Below, in pieces: positions 11,089-26,000 of a stretch of 64,000 nucleotides of DNA. Below the pieces are notes generated by a model, which saw only the letters and a list, made by a program, of their open reading frames with translations, ran no database searches and had not been told where the DNA came from. Positions within the stretch are counted from its first letter, which is position 1; each line of letters starts with the position of its first letter. Source of the DNA: Hippopus hippopus (Eukaryota; Mollusca; Bivalvia; Cardiida; Cardiidae); NCBI GenBank assembly GCA_946811185.2, contig OX328096.1, positions 47,072,252 through 47,136,251 of the forward strand, read 5' to 3'. A program made the translations under genes and the position numbers.

Positions 11089-14000
11089 CTGTAAAATGGA
11101 AAAAGAAAAATAACTTATATGAAATACAAAAACAAAAAAACCTGATGAATATTCATTTTACAACAATTGCACTTGGAACCTACATTTCCTATAAGAATTT
11201 TGTTCAGAGTAAACTGGCACTGTTTTTTTTTTTTTTTGTCTTTTACTGTTTAGTAGACAAGAAAATATGTGACTTGTCCAATGTCCATGTAATACACATT
11301 CGACTGGTTACCAGCATTTTCTCCTTTTCTGTTTTTCAAAAGCCTTTTCTCTCAGGGTCCTTGAAACCCTAGGTTGTTTTGTAAAATGTAAATTGCAAAG
11401 TAAACAAAATAAAAACTTCGCAGGGAGCAAAAAAATTCATTTGGAGAAATTTCAAGTATCTTTGGACGAAATATCATAGAGCAGTCTGATCTGAATCTAT
11501 ACTATCCCCATTGCACTTTGTAAGGCCTAAGAGCAGCCAAATTTAAACAATTCTGTGCATAAAATACAGATAACTTACATTCACACCATTCAAAGTGGCT
11601 TGCAACACGTGGAAAGGGGCATTCGGACATTTGCGTACAGTGTTGTCTCGGATCAGACTGCACAGTCCGCACAGGCTAATCTGAGACAGCACTTTACGAC
11701 TACATCAGATTTTGTGCTACAGTAGACTTGCGCAAAACAGAAAACTACATAAAAACGGAAAGTGTTGTTTTGGATTAGCCTGTGCGGACTGCGCAGGCTG
11801 ATCCAGGACAACACTTTACGCAAATGTCTGAATGCCCCTTTTCGCATGTTGCAGGCCAAGTATGGCAATGATGGCAACATTATTTCTAGTCTCAATATTT
11901 ATTGTTCTGCCCCTGACCAACTGCAGTTTAAGTTCATAAACCAAATTTACCTTAGCAATGCTCTGTGAAAAGTGGGTTTAATGCATTAGCAAATTGTATT
12001 CCACACAGGCTGACCTTGATCGAAACTTTTTGCCTTTGGTAAATTTTCTGCATATCCAAGGACCGTTCTACCTCAGCTGGTTGTTAGACAACATGGATTT
12101 CATGGATCCCGCATCTTGTTATGACTTGCTTAGTATAATGCATCACAGAGATACATCAAATCCTCTTTTGCCTGAGCATGGCTCACTTGTAGTTCATGCA
12201 CTAACTTGTGTATTTAAGGCAGCTTGTACACCTATTCATATGAATGGATTAGAACCCTTTTGGGGGCCTATCAAAATACAATTCCGCTGCAACTGAAAGC
12301 AGTCTGATCTTGTTATACATTGCAATAGCACCTCATGCTGTGTTTAACATGCCACTTTTAACACACTTACCTTACTATATACAGGCCGATACCATTGGGT
12401 CTCGTATCCAGTAGGTAGGTCATAAATGATCGGAATCTGTCTGAACCCTCATTATCTAACTCTGGTAGTTCCTTCTGAAATGAATTTTCAGGAACTGTAA
12501 GTTTTACTTTTACCTTACTATAAAAGCCTGTTATAAATACTCTATTAATAAATAAGGTACAAGAAAATGTGGAAGATAAAAAACTTCATGACATATGGAT
12601 ATATCTCTTAACAAAATGTAGGAGTAAATCTTCTGCAAGCATGTAATAAATGCTTCATATAGATTTGTAACTAATTATAGCACAGTTTAAGAGAAACAAG
12701 CATAAAGTGGATTTGTATCTTAGTTCATTTATTTATTTGGTGTTTTACAACACCTTCAACATTATTCCAGTCATATCACAGTGACAGCCCACATATTCAT
12801 GAGCATCCTAGATTTCATAAGTTCTAGGCTAGGGCACTGAAATGTCTTCCCAAGGACATTCCCCCCCAAAAAAGCCCAGTGCTTCCAATGAGGCTAGAAC
12901 CTGAGGCCTCCAGGTTACAAGTCCTACACTTTACCACTGAGCTATGCAGGAATCTGCATCTTGGTAGGTACTGTTGTATACATAAATGTTATAAGAAATC
13001 AACTCACAAGTCCCCCTTCCATTATGTCTCTGTATGACTGTTTACCCAAAATATCTTGACAGAACTGTTCATTAATTGCACTACCAATATACAAGTACAC
13101 ATTGTCTCCTGTATCCAACAGGTAAGCCCCATGTCTGTCTATATTTGATGATGAAAGTTGCAGTAATGGCAAGTCAGGTACCTCTATGTTGTGCTTCTTG
13201 ACCATACCCTGGAAAATATAATTATACAACAATATCAGTAATGGATTTACTGGATATTTTTAATGTTAACAAAGTCACAGACAAGAGTTGGCAACTGACA
13301 AAAAGGCTGTACTAATAAGTAGTGAAAGTAGTTGAAACATGTTTTTATAATGCAATGGAATCCAACTCATTACTAAACAAAATAAAAATTTAGATTCATC
13401 CAAATTCAAAGCTCTTGGAAACCACAAATAAAAGTGTGGCTCAAATGACAAAATTCGAAAGGGTAGAAAACATTCTGGGAATAGGAGAAATTGCTGATTA
13501 CCAGCATTTTCTCCTTTTTTCCACAATGCTTTCAAAAGGCTCTCAGGGTCATTTAAACACAGGACTGTATGGTAATGGGTTAACAGCAAACACAGAAGTA
13601 TTTTACTGTGGTTATCCATTGATCTCTTTCTTCAGTACTTTCAGAGTAAAATTTCAAATACATGTAATAGGTCCAATTATTGTGTACACGCATACAAGGA
13701 AGATTGGAAAGAAAGAGTAATGCTTAGAACACTCTATGGTTATAAATAATGGAAAATGGGTAAGAATGTCAAACAAGAAAAAGATGTATCACCTTTGGCA
13801 ACTTATTATATGATAATTCTAGCCATGCTCTGGGAAAAAGGGGTTTAACTCTTTACCAAACAGCAAAATTTTGGACTTGTCCAAATTCTAAGCATTTGCA
13901 GACGACAAATTAAAGGTAGCTCAAATGATGAAATTTGTCAGTGATAGGGTAGAAAACACTGTGGGAAAAGGAGAAAATGCTGGTTACCAGCATTTTCTCC

Positions 14001-17000
14001 TTTTCCCACAATGTTTTCAAAAGCCTTCTCTTTCAGGGTCGTTAAAAGTAGGGATTGTGTGGTAAAGGGTTAATGCATCTCAGTGATGCATTTTACAATG
14101 CAAGTCATCACATAACTATGGATCCATGATCCATTTTGTCTAACAACTACCTGAATCATGAGATAGAGTGATCCTTGGACATGAAAAAAATTGACCAGTA
14201 GCAGAAAGTTTCAACCCATGTCAGCCTACGCAGTCTGATATGGGTTGATACTTTTTGCAGATGGAATAAACCTCCTTTTCACAAAGTAGAATTAATTTAC
14301 AAGTTACAAGATTTTGTACCATTGGCAAACTAAATTTTGGTGAATAATTCAAACTTACAACTTCCATGATTGTGTGTACTGGATAAAGATTAGGGTATAA
14401 CTGTTGTAAAAGGTAAACTGTTGGGAGTGTTTTACACTGATGTAGAGTATATGCTCTGTCATCCAACTTTGTTGGTGTTCCTGACCTGAATGCAATCTGT
14501 AAAAAATTAAATTATTTAGTGACTTGAAATATGATCACTACAAGAGCCTAATCTCATGTAAAATACATCACAGAAGTAAAATATCTTATAAAAGCTTAAT
14601 ACATTGTCACTTGCTGACAGATTTGTATAGTCAAGTAGCAAACCACTTTTGAAAAAATTGAGGCAATGGAAAAAAATTACTCTTTGCAAGCAACTTTTCC
14701 TTAAGTCAAACTGCTTACCCTACTGAAACATAATTCCCGGTTTAAAAGATTCTGAAGAGTGTCCTTGAGTAACCAGTATTTTTTCCTTTTTCCCCATAGC
14801 TTTTTACTCTATTAAACCTTTACTGCACAATGCTGACTTTTAACGACCCTGGGAAAGAAGCCTTTTGAAAACATTATGGGAAAAGGAGAAAATACTGGTA
14901 ATCAGCATTTTCTTCTTTTCCCACTATGTTTTCTAAACTATCAAAGAAATATTCCAACATTTGAGCCATATTCAAATTGTCGTCTGCAAATGCTCTCAAT
15001 TTGGAGAAGGCTAAAATTTCATTGTCTGCTGAAGGGTTAAAGACAAATTCCATCATTTTATTCACATTTATATTGCCTTCTGCGAATGCATACAAGGTGG
15101 AATTTTGCTAGCATGGTAAAGATTTAAAACATGCGCATTGTTGCATTATTACTTAATTCAGCATGACTATCAGATTTTACTTGAATGTTCTTGAAGTCTT
15201 CTGTTGGATAACTTTTCTCCTAGAAGATATGACCCATGCTCTGGCAAAAGGCAGCTTAATGAATCTCCATGATGCATTATAGGATACCAAGCAAACCATC
15301 ACATAATCATGGATCTATAAAATTCGTTTTGTCCAACAACTAATGGAATCATGAGGTAGAGTTATCCTTGGACATACAGGAAATTGACCCAAGGCGAAAG
15401 GTTTCGGCCCGAGGACTGTGCAGGCTGACCTGAGTCTATACTTTTTGCAGATGCATCAAGCCCCCTTTTCACACAGCTTGGATCATATCTACTGAACAAT
15501 GAAATTCTAGCTTAAGAGTGATCATGTGTTTTTTTCTAATTCATTCAAATTGAAAAGTTTTGATAATTTTCTACCATAATAAATAAAATTCATAATAGCT
15601 TCTGGACATGACAGTGTGACTGATCAAGTATGTTTAACTCTTTACCAAATGACAAAATGTTAGACTTCTCAGAATTAAAAGCATTTGCAGATGATAAATT
15701 ATAGGTGGCTCAATTGATGGTATTTATGATTGATGTAGCAGAAAACATTGTTGGAAAAAGAGAAAATGTTGGTTACCTCTTCCTACAATGTTATTAAAAG
15801 CTTTTTTTATCAGGGTTGTTCAAACCCGGGATTGTGTGGTATAGGGTTAAGAAGTAATTCAGTGGTTTTGATAAAATTGAAACCAAGAGGTAATAGAAGA
15901 TATCCCTAGCAAACAAGATCTTACATTCAACCCTTGGTATACCATGGACAGTTTGATGAGCTTTTGTGCACATTGCTCATGATCAACGTGCCATTCTAAA
16001 ACAGACTCTTAATACAATATGGATGATTTACAAACTGTCATGGTTTTACATGTACTGAGGTACAGATACTTTTTGGGGGCTCGCATAAGATCAATCCACT
16101 GCACAGATTTTAGCACAGAAATAAAATCTTTAGTATTGAGTTAGTGGCATTCAACTATCAAATACTACTTACAGATTTGAGCAGTGCCAAACAATACATT
16201 GGCATTAGACGCAGTGGTTCATTTATAGCTAGACCACCCATCCTCTGTCCAGATGGCAAGGTGCTTCCATACGCATTCAGGGTATCAATAGCTGCATTTA
16301 CAATGGCTTCTCTTGCATCAGATAATGATGATGAAATGCTCCTGTCAACAGCTGGAAGAAAGGAGAAACATCACATATGAATTATATGAAATGTATGTAA
16401 CTATTTACATGACAGCAGACTTCTTCAGAACATGGGAAACACTACATGACAATACAATAAAACAGTGTGACCATTGTGGCAATTTCTCCTTAAGTAACAA
16501 TAAATTCACAAGTGGTTGCTTTCAAGGTGAAAATAATAGGCAGTGTTTCATCTAGGCCGCGGGATTGCAGGAATCCTGCACTTTTGTAAATAATCCCCCA
16601 CATTTTCCGACACCATGCGGGACAAGGCACCACTTTTAAAAATCACATTGTAGCTTAGGAACAGTATTTTGAGCATATTACTCTCTGTTATTGAATTTAA
16701 TAACTAGCCTATCACATGAAAACATTCGTTGGAAATGCTATCAGTCGCGTTTGAAATGAAAAAAAAGTCGGGCAATTTTCATGTCGGAAGAATAGCTGTC
16801 GATTAGAAGCGAATGGTTCCCTACTTCACGATCAACTGTGAACCACGTTCATGAGCATGGACATGTTTAAGAAGTGGGTCTCCACATTTTAAGCACCTCG
16901 AAACAATTTCAATAAAAAAGTATGAATGTCAGTCACACTGAAACTTAATTGAAGATATTTTTTGACTAATTTATGCAAAAATTATGTTAATGATTATTTA

Positions 17001-20000
17001 TTTTCAGCTTTTTAAAGCTGTTTGAAAGATTCTCATATGTCATATAAGGTCTGGGAAAAAAAAAAAAAAAAAAAAATGGGCCATTTCGGTTGCCTATAGT
17101 AATGGTGTGACAATAACATTTTCGTCGTCTGTAATATAAGTTTCTTGTTTCTTAACCTGAACCGTTCTGCAACTCAGAAATGTCGAAGCGCAAAATATAT
17201 GACTATTACACTTTGTTTACCGTATCCTCTTCCCAGAAAGCTGATTAGTAGGCTAAAGAAGCCTCAGTCATTACTGATCCCATTGAGGCAGACGAAGGGC
17301 CCTCGTGAAACCGTACGCAACACACTTCAGCTATTGTGGCTTAAAGGCTGATTATAGATCTTTTGCATAACAGAAAGAATGGCTAAATGATTTTTCTTAA
17401 AAAATAATGATTTAGTTAGATCTGTACACGTTGCCTCATGGGCCCCCACATTTTTTGAAAATCCCCACTTTTTTAAAAGCATGCGGTCAAATCCCCCACT
17501 TTTTTCAAATCCTGTATGAAACATTGGATAGGCTGAAGGAGCTAAAGAGTTAATGGATTTCTCCAAAATATATTGCGTTAAAAAAAACCCAACCCAACAA
17601 ACTGCAACACAAGAGCAAAGGAGTCTCCACATGGAAAGAGCTACTCACCCATTTTTGACACTAAGTCAATTATAGCTTGCTGATCTGCACTGGCATAGAT
17701 ATCACTGAGCTGATTTGTGATAGGTAGACACAATGTATGGACCCGGATTCTTCTTTCACCTGTTGTGGAGCAAAAATAAAAAAGATTATTTGCCTGTAGA
17801 GTCGTCTCAGTCAGAATTATTGAAGAAATTTGGGAAAAGACAAGATCCAATATTAGACAGTATATTCTCTACAGTCTCATCTTGATATTCAGTTCCTACA
17901 TAGAATACATCATTTGCTTTAGTCACTAGAAGGGTGTCACCAGTTAACTACCACAATGCATTCAACAGTGGTCTACTGTTGGGTAAAGAGGAAATACTTG
18001 GTGCTGTAATCAGAATAAGGTAACCTTGCAGTTAATAGTAACTTTGCATTTAACATTATTTGTTTATTTTTTAATACTTGTTTCAAGGCATTGAATACTG
18101 TTACAGAAACACAGGTCAAATGGCTAGAAGGCAACATTATGTGTCCTTCGTCAACTTTCAAATAAGTCATTATTTCAATACAATACACTGAAGACTAGCT
18201 AAATCATCAATATAATATCATCACATAAACTACAAGACATATTTGATTTTTATCTTAATTTAACCTCAGTGCTCATTTATTCATTGCAAAGTTTTTATTT
18301 CGGTTTAATATATTTTTATTTCGGTTTAATATATGATAAAGATGTATTTAATTTTGATAATTATTTCACCTCAGAACTCATTCAGTAATTCATTGCAAAG
18401 TTATGAATTTGGTTTAATATATGATTAAGACTGGTATGAGTTCAAGGTTTACCTTTACTCGATGTATAAAGAAGTGCCGCTTGAAAACACATTGTGGATG
18501 ATTCTACAAGGCTGTCCTCTATAGACATCTGCATACCAAAGCCCGCATCAGGATTTACATTGGGTAAAGCTAGCAAGTCTGTTGATCTTACGAAGAAATT
18601 CCCATGGAAAGTGTGGATACTTATACCTGTCAGCAAACACAAACATAGTATCATACCTCTTTACAAGCCGAAGACTTTAAGACTTTTTCATGTTGAGAGC
18701 ATTCGCAAACAACATTACATGGGACACTGCTTGCTTGATGGTACAGAGCAGAAAACATTGTGGGAAACAAGAGCTTTGCAGAGCAGCACAGATACGCCCG
18801 AAGGGGCTTGTCAGTGAAATGGGTTAAAATCTAGAACGCCTAAAGAGATCCAAATTTTAAAAGTCACATGCACAACTACCCATCATAGAGATTAATTGTA
18901 GTAAGTTTGAACTTATTCCAATGGGAACTGTAGGAGGAGTTGCGCACACAAGAAACTGCTAACAGACAGACGGATGGACGGACGACTGGGGCCATAACAT
19001 AATACAACCCTTCAGGCGTATAAAAAGGAGGAAATGCTGCTTATCATTTTGTCACAATACTTTCGAAAGCTTCCTTCCACACTGACAGGGTAGCAAAATC
19101 AATGAAAAGTTTGATTAAACTTAACTCTTTACTATACAGATGCATCTCTATACATCCCCACCATACACTACTTTTTGAAAACACTAATTGAAAAGGAGCA
19201 AATGCCTGTAAGTAGTAGCAAACATTTTACTCCACAAATTGTTCCAGTCATTAATGAAGAAAAAAAAAATTCTTATTTCTTCAAACAATGGCATCTCCTG
19301 TATGTCACCAACAACAGTTTTCTGTATGTCTAAACACAATCTGTAAAGTATATAAATATGCCATTTGATCTCAGATCTTTTGACTAATCCAAAAAGACTT
19401 ATCAGCGAATCTACAGATTCACAAACTTTTTCTAATTTACAAAATTCACATACTGTGAAGTTTTAAACCATCACTATAAATGGTTTAAAAACTAAAAAGA
19501 AGAAGCATATCAACCAATCAAAAATTATTGTAAGTGTAAGCAAGAGTAATAGTACAGATTAAAATTCTTACCTCTTGTACATCTTATTCTCATCACAGAT
19601 TCAAAGCCAATTTTCCTTGTTAAGTACCTGCGTAGATCAACTTCAAATTTCTCCACTAAGTGTGGTGCCCTGACAGAATGGTAGGACGGGTAGTAATACA
19701 TGCAGCCAGCTGAGAACTTTGATATACACTCTGTAATGTAATAAGAGGACTACTGTATGTCTGTCTTAAACCTATTTTTACAGCAACAAAAAGTGTGCAA
19801 TACCAAGACCATACAATTTTCTGTGAAGTTATAACATCTCTCATTTTTATTTTCAGAATTTCACTAAAAAACTAGAGGCGCTTGAGCACCTGTATCGCTC
19901 CACAGGCCTGATATTTCTATAATGGCAAAAGGAAGTTTTTAACAATTATCATTCAATCCTGCATTTTAGCTCACTGAAGAAACAATTTGGTAGACAACCA

Positions 20001-23000
20001 CCATAGGAACTTACCTGCAAAACAACAATGAAATCCAATGAATAGTTTTAGAGAAGAAATTTTTCAAAGATTTTACTTTATACCATAAAAGGAAAATGAG
20101 TCTCCCATAAAAGCCATGTTTTTTGACAGATCTTTTTTTTTTTTATGGAATTCTGTAAACCTGTATCTAAGGAACATTCCTGCAAAATAATAATGCTATC
20201 CAAATAGCGGTTTGGGAGGAGAAGATTTTTAAAGGTTTTTTACTTTGGTTGCCATGGCAACCAGAATTCTTTATGGAACACAATTATTTGAAGGAATTTG
20301 AAAGAGGACCACCAAAGGAACATTCCTGTGAAATTTGGTAAAAATCCAGTCAATAGTTTCTGAGGAGAAGTTTTTTAAAGAAAAAGTTTACGGACGCACG
20401 CATGGACGAACGGACGGACGCACACACGGACGCACGACGGACACAACACCATGACAATAGCTCGCTGGCCTTCGGCCAGTGGAGCTAACAACAATGAAAT
20501 CCAATGAATAGTTTTAGAGAAGAAATTTTTCAAAGATTTTACTTTATACCATAAAAGGAAAATGAGTCTCCCATAAAAGCCATGTTTTTTGACAGATCTT
20601 TTTTTTTTTAAGGAATTCTGTAAACCTGTATCTAAGGAACATTCCTGCAAAATAATAATGCTATCCAAATAGCGGTTTGGGAGGAGAAGATTTTTAAAGG
20701 TTTTTTACTTTGGTTGCCATGGCAACCAGAATTCTTCATGGAACACAATTATTTGAAGGAATTTGAAAGAGGACCACCAAAGGAACATTCCTGTGAAATT
20801 TGGTAAAAATCCAGTCAATAGTTTCTGAGGAGAAGTTTTTTAAAGAAAAAGTTTACGGACGGACGGACGGACGGACGCACGACGGACACAACGCCATGAC
20901 AATAGCTCTCTGGCCTTCGGCCAGTGGAGCTAAAAACATATTGATATAACAGATTGTTAAGGTAGGACTATCTTATACCATTTTGGACAGAGCAGATCTA
21001 GTGAAAGGTGGAATATTCCATGCCATCTGGGTCTGTATTCATCAACCATCTTATCCTTCAGAATTTACTAAATTTGAAAGTAACACAACTTTTCCTTGGC
21101 TAAGCATTTTGTTTATCCAATCAGAAGCTGTGTTAATTTCAACTTTAGAATATCTTGGAGAATAAGACTAGGAATGTTCTTCAGAATAATTGGTGAATAC
21201 GGACCCTGATATTGATCTTCACTGCCCACCATATGGCCTGCAACATGCGAAAAGGGGCATTTGGACATTTGTGTAAAGTGTTGTCCCGGATCAGTCTGCA
21301 CAGTCTGGGCAGACTAATCCGAAACGACACATTTCATTTTTATGTAATTTTCTGTTATGCACAAGTCTACTGTAGGACAAAATCTAATATAGTCTTAAAG
21401 TGCCATCTCGGATAGTCCGTGCCGGCTGATCCGAGACGACACTTTACGCAAATGTCTGAATACACCCTTTCATGTGTTGCAGGCCATATCATCCTGAAGG
21501 CTACTACTAGGTAGACATAAATAAACATACCTATGGATGCTATGTCAGCATACTGTCCATTGAACATAAACACATCAACAGCTATCTGCTGAGCAGAGCA
21601 GTCTAATGACAGTTTCTTGTAGAAATCTATGGCAGGACCCAAGTTTTGAGAGTCCTGTTTAAAAAGAAGACCTTAGATGTACATATTGTCAAACTTTACA
21701 GAGCCAAGCACAACATGAATCTTTTCCAAATAACTAGAGGTAATGGAATTTTGAAACAATGTGGGAAAAGAAAAAAAGAGGGCTATGATGGCTCTGAAGT
21801 CGCTCACCTAAGCCTTTTGACAAAACATGACTTTTTTCAAATCTATTTCAAGATATTATCTAGACAAATATTCTAACAAACTTTCATGAGTATTTCAATG
21901 AAAAAGTGGCCTCTACAACATACACAGTCTTTTTCTAGAATTTGTCTCAATGACCTACTTTTAGCCACACATGGCACATTTTCAAATTTGTTCAGATGTT
22001 ATCAAGACAAATATTAAGACCATCTTTCATAAGTATTGGACAGAAAATGTGGCCTACAGGGTGTACACAAGGTTTTTCTAAGATTTTACTTGGTAATCTA
22101 ATTTTTGACCCGAGATGTCTAATTTCACACTTGTCCCAGATATCATCAAGACAGACAATCTGACCAACAGTTACTTTCATGAGTATTGGACTAAAAGTTT
22201 GGCTTCTAAAGTGTACTCAAGGTTTATCTAAAGTGTAACTAATGACCTAGTTTTTTACCCCAAATGATCCATTTTCAGACCCAACCGAGATATCAACAAG
22301 ACAAACATTCTGACTAATTTTCATAAGTGCTGACAGAAAATGTCACCTCTGGAAGGTACACAAATTATTATTTTTTTATGAATGTTGGAATAAAAATGTA
22401 GGCTCTAGAGCATACAAAAGCTTTTTCTAAGATCTGACCCAGTGACCTAATTTTTAACCCCACATGATCCATTATCAAACTATCACAAGATATCATCAAG
22501 ACAAAAATTCTTGTCAACTTCATGAGTACTGAACTGAAAAAGTGACCTCTAGAGCATACATGAGCTTTTTTGAATACTTAACCTATCAACCTAGTTTTTT
22601 ACCCCGAATGACCCATTTTCAGACCTGTCCAAGATATCATCAACGCAGACATTTTGACTAATTTTCATGAGCATTGGACTGGAAATGTGGTCTCTAGAGT
22701 ATACAGTCTTTTTGAAATATTTGACCTGGTGACCTAGTTTTTGAAATTGACGTGACCCATTTTCAAAAACTTTTGACATATCATGAAGACAAACATTCTG
22801 ACAAATTTCGAAAGTATTGGTCTGAAAAGATGGCCTGTGGAGTGTACACAAGCTTCATCTAAGATTCGACCTTATGACCTAATTTCTGACCTAAAATGTT
22901 CCATTTTCAAACTTTTCAAAGATAATATCAAGATGAACATTCTGACAAGCTTATGCTACGATTTGACCTACTGACCTAGTTTTTTATCCAACATGACCCA

Positions 23001-26000
23001 TTTTTAAACTCATCTGAGATATCATCAAGACAAACATTCTAAGTTTCTAGAGTATTGGACAGAAAATGTGGCCTCTAGAGTGTACACAACATTTTTCTAG
23101 GATTTGACCTAGTGATCTATTTTTTGACCTGACATGACATATTTTCGAAACATATACCAAGATATTATCAAGACAAACATTCTGACCAAGTACGTTCCAT
23201 GAATATTGGACTGAAAATGTGGCCTCCAAAGTATACTCAAGCTAAAAGCATGACAAACGCCAAACACAACAGGATTACAAAAGCTCACTTTGAGCACTAC
23301 TCATCTTAGGCAGTCTGCAGATGAAATAAAGTTTGATATGGTCCAGTTGGTCCTATGCAGAAGTAGTGTGACAGAAATAAGAACAAAGTATACTAAAGAG
23401 GTTGGACACTGAACAATAACAACAGCTCACCTCAGATCCTGGATTCTTGGTTAGATAGAAATTCTATAGATTCTATATATATTATAAATGGAAGTTTCAC
23501 TTTACCTTTCCAGATTTCTGAGTAGAGTCTTCTCTGTTTTGTAAAGCACCAGGACCTACACTAGGTAAAATTGTCTGCATCACTGTTACTCGACCTCCTG
23601 TACTACTCTGTCAACAAAACAACATGTTTCATCTACCTCTGTTCATAGCAGTTTTAAGTTTTACCAAAAATTTGCATGTTTTACCAACCCTGAGGAAAAT
23701 GACTTTAGTATATTAAACATAGTTGGAAATGAAGAAAATGCAGGTAACTCAATTTTCTCCAGTTTCCTCAATGTTTTCTCCTCTTCTAAGGCAAAACCAA
23801 CTGTTTGAGCCATAGTCTTCTGCCAATGCCTATAATACAGATATGAGTCTAGAATTTTGTAATCTCAAATGAGTCAATAAGTGTAATACATTTTGTGAAC
23901 ACTGTCTTGCCTGATTCTGTAGTACATCATTTATTAACAAGTAACCAAGCAACTAAATTTTAGACTCATTGAAATTCAAAACATTTGCAGACAGCAACTT
24001 AAATATGACTCAAGTGATTGGATTTGTCTTTGAATTGGTGGAAAATGTTGTGGGTGATTGGCCCTAAAGTGCTCACCTGGGTAAAGTAATGTAGGGTTGA
24101 TAAAGCTGAAGAGATCCTGATTTTTATGATGTTAAACAAATGAGTGTAAATGAACTACTATTTGACCTGAAATGACCTAATTTCAAACTTGTCTGAGATA
24201 TCAGCAAGACAAACATTTTGACCAAGTTTCAAGGGTATCAGGCTGAAAATGTGGCCTCTAGACTGCACACAAGCTTTTTCAAAGATTTGGCCCAGTGACC
24301 TAGTTTTCAATCTGACATGACCCAATTTCAAACTAGTATGAGATATCATCGAGATAACCTTTCTGACCAATTTTCATAAGTTTCAGGCTGAAAATTTGGC
24401 CTCTACCATGCACACATGGCTTTTCTAAGATTCGGCCCAGTGATCTACTGTTTGAGCCAACATTACCCAATTTCAAACATATCTGAGATTTCATCAAGAC
24501 ATTTACTCTGTGTTAGTTTCATGGGTATCTGGCTGAAAATGTGGCCTCAAGAGTGCATGCAATTTGGCCCTCTGACCTACTTTTTGACACAACATGACCC
24601 AATTTCAATCTTATTCCAGATATCAACAAGACAATATTCTCACTAAGTTTCAAGGGTATCTTGCTGAAAATGTGGCCTCTGAAATGTGCACAAAGTTTTT
24701 CTAAGATTTGGTCCAGTGGCCTACATTTTGACATGTCATAACTCAATTTCAAACTAGTCTGAAATATCATCAATTCAAACATACTGACAAAGTTTTAAGA
24801 GTATCAGGCTGAAAATGTGGCCTGCAGATTGCACACAAGACTTTTTAAAGATTTGGCCAAGTGACCTACATTTTGACAAGACTCGACCCAATCGATTTCA
24901 AATGTGTTCCAGATATCATCAAAGACAAACGCTCTACCTTCTTTCATGACCATCAGGCTGAAAATGTGGCCTCTAGAGTGCACACAAGGTTTTTTTAAGA
25001 TTTCGCCCAGTGACCTACTTTTCACCCCATATAACCCAATTTCGAACTTGTCCAAAATTTCATCAAGACAAACCTTCTGATTTAGTTCCAAGAGTATCAG
25101 GCTGAAATGTGGCCTCTAGAGTGCACACAAGCTTTTTCTAAGATTTTGCCATGTGACCTACTTTTTGACCCCAAGTGATCCAATTTTTGACCCCAAGTGA
25201 CCCAATTTTGAACTTGTCCGAGATTTTATCAAGACAAACATTCTGACAAAGTTTCATGAGTATCTGACTGAAAATATGGCCTCTAGAGTGCACAAAAGGT
25301 AAATGTTGATGACAGCAAAAGAGACGACACATGTTGGACATAGCACAATCACAAAAGCTCATTATTAGCTCTTTGCGCTCAGGTGAGCTGACAAATGATG
25401 CTTACAATCATTTTCTCCTTTTCCAGCAATTTTTTCAAAAGCCTTCTTGCTCAGGGTCATCAATACTTGGGATTGTTTGGTAAAGACTTAAGGTGCCAAT
25501 TAAGCATAATATGTTTATCTTACGGCAGTAAGATTCTGCTCTACAACTGATCACTCGGAGTCGTATCTGCGTACTGCAAGTTGTGCCAGCAAGTAGTTTT
25601 TTAACAAACTACAACACAGAGTATATCTAGGGCTTTCAAAATACATAGAAAATTTTCTGAAAAGGAGAGAAACATTTTGAAGAACTATTTCTCCTTTCGC
25701 AAAATATATACTCATGTGATCAGCTGCAAGTGTTAATATTTTATTGAATACACTATTAGATCTACAAGAATATCTAAGAAATTACACAAGGAACAAAGAT
25801 TTGAAGGAAAGGAAAACATAATTTTGCAACAACATGAAAATCATTGTGGCTTAACCCTTTACCAAACAATCCCTGGTTTTCACGACCCTGGGAAGGGAGG
25901 CTTTTGAAAACATTGTGGGAAAAGGAGAAAATGCTGGTAACCAGCATTTTCTCCTTTTCCCACAATGTTTTCTACCCTATCAAAGACAGAAATCATCATT

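Noticed and set aside
20375..20668. 97-residue minus-strand open frame, repeated in part at 31536-31727
   Set aside because: Both lie in copies of one Helitron-like repeat. The shared frame only reflects repeat identity and shows no known domain.
21771..25391. Coding frames of 60-95 residues in the tandem arrays
   Set aside because: They arise from the same repeat unit in different copies, with stops and frameshifts between units and no codon conservation.
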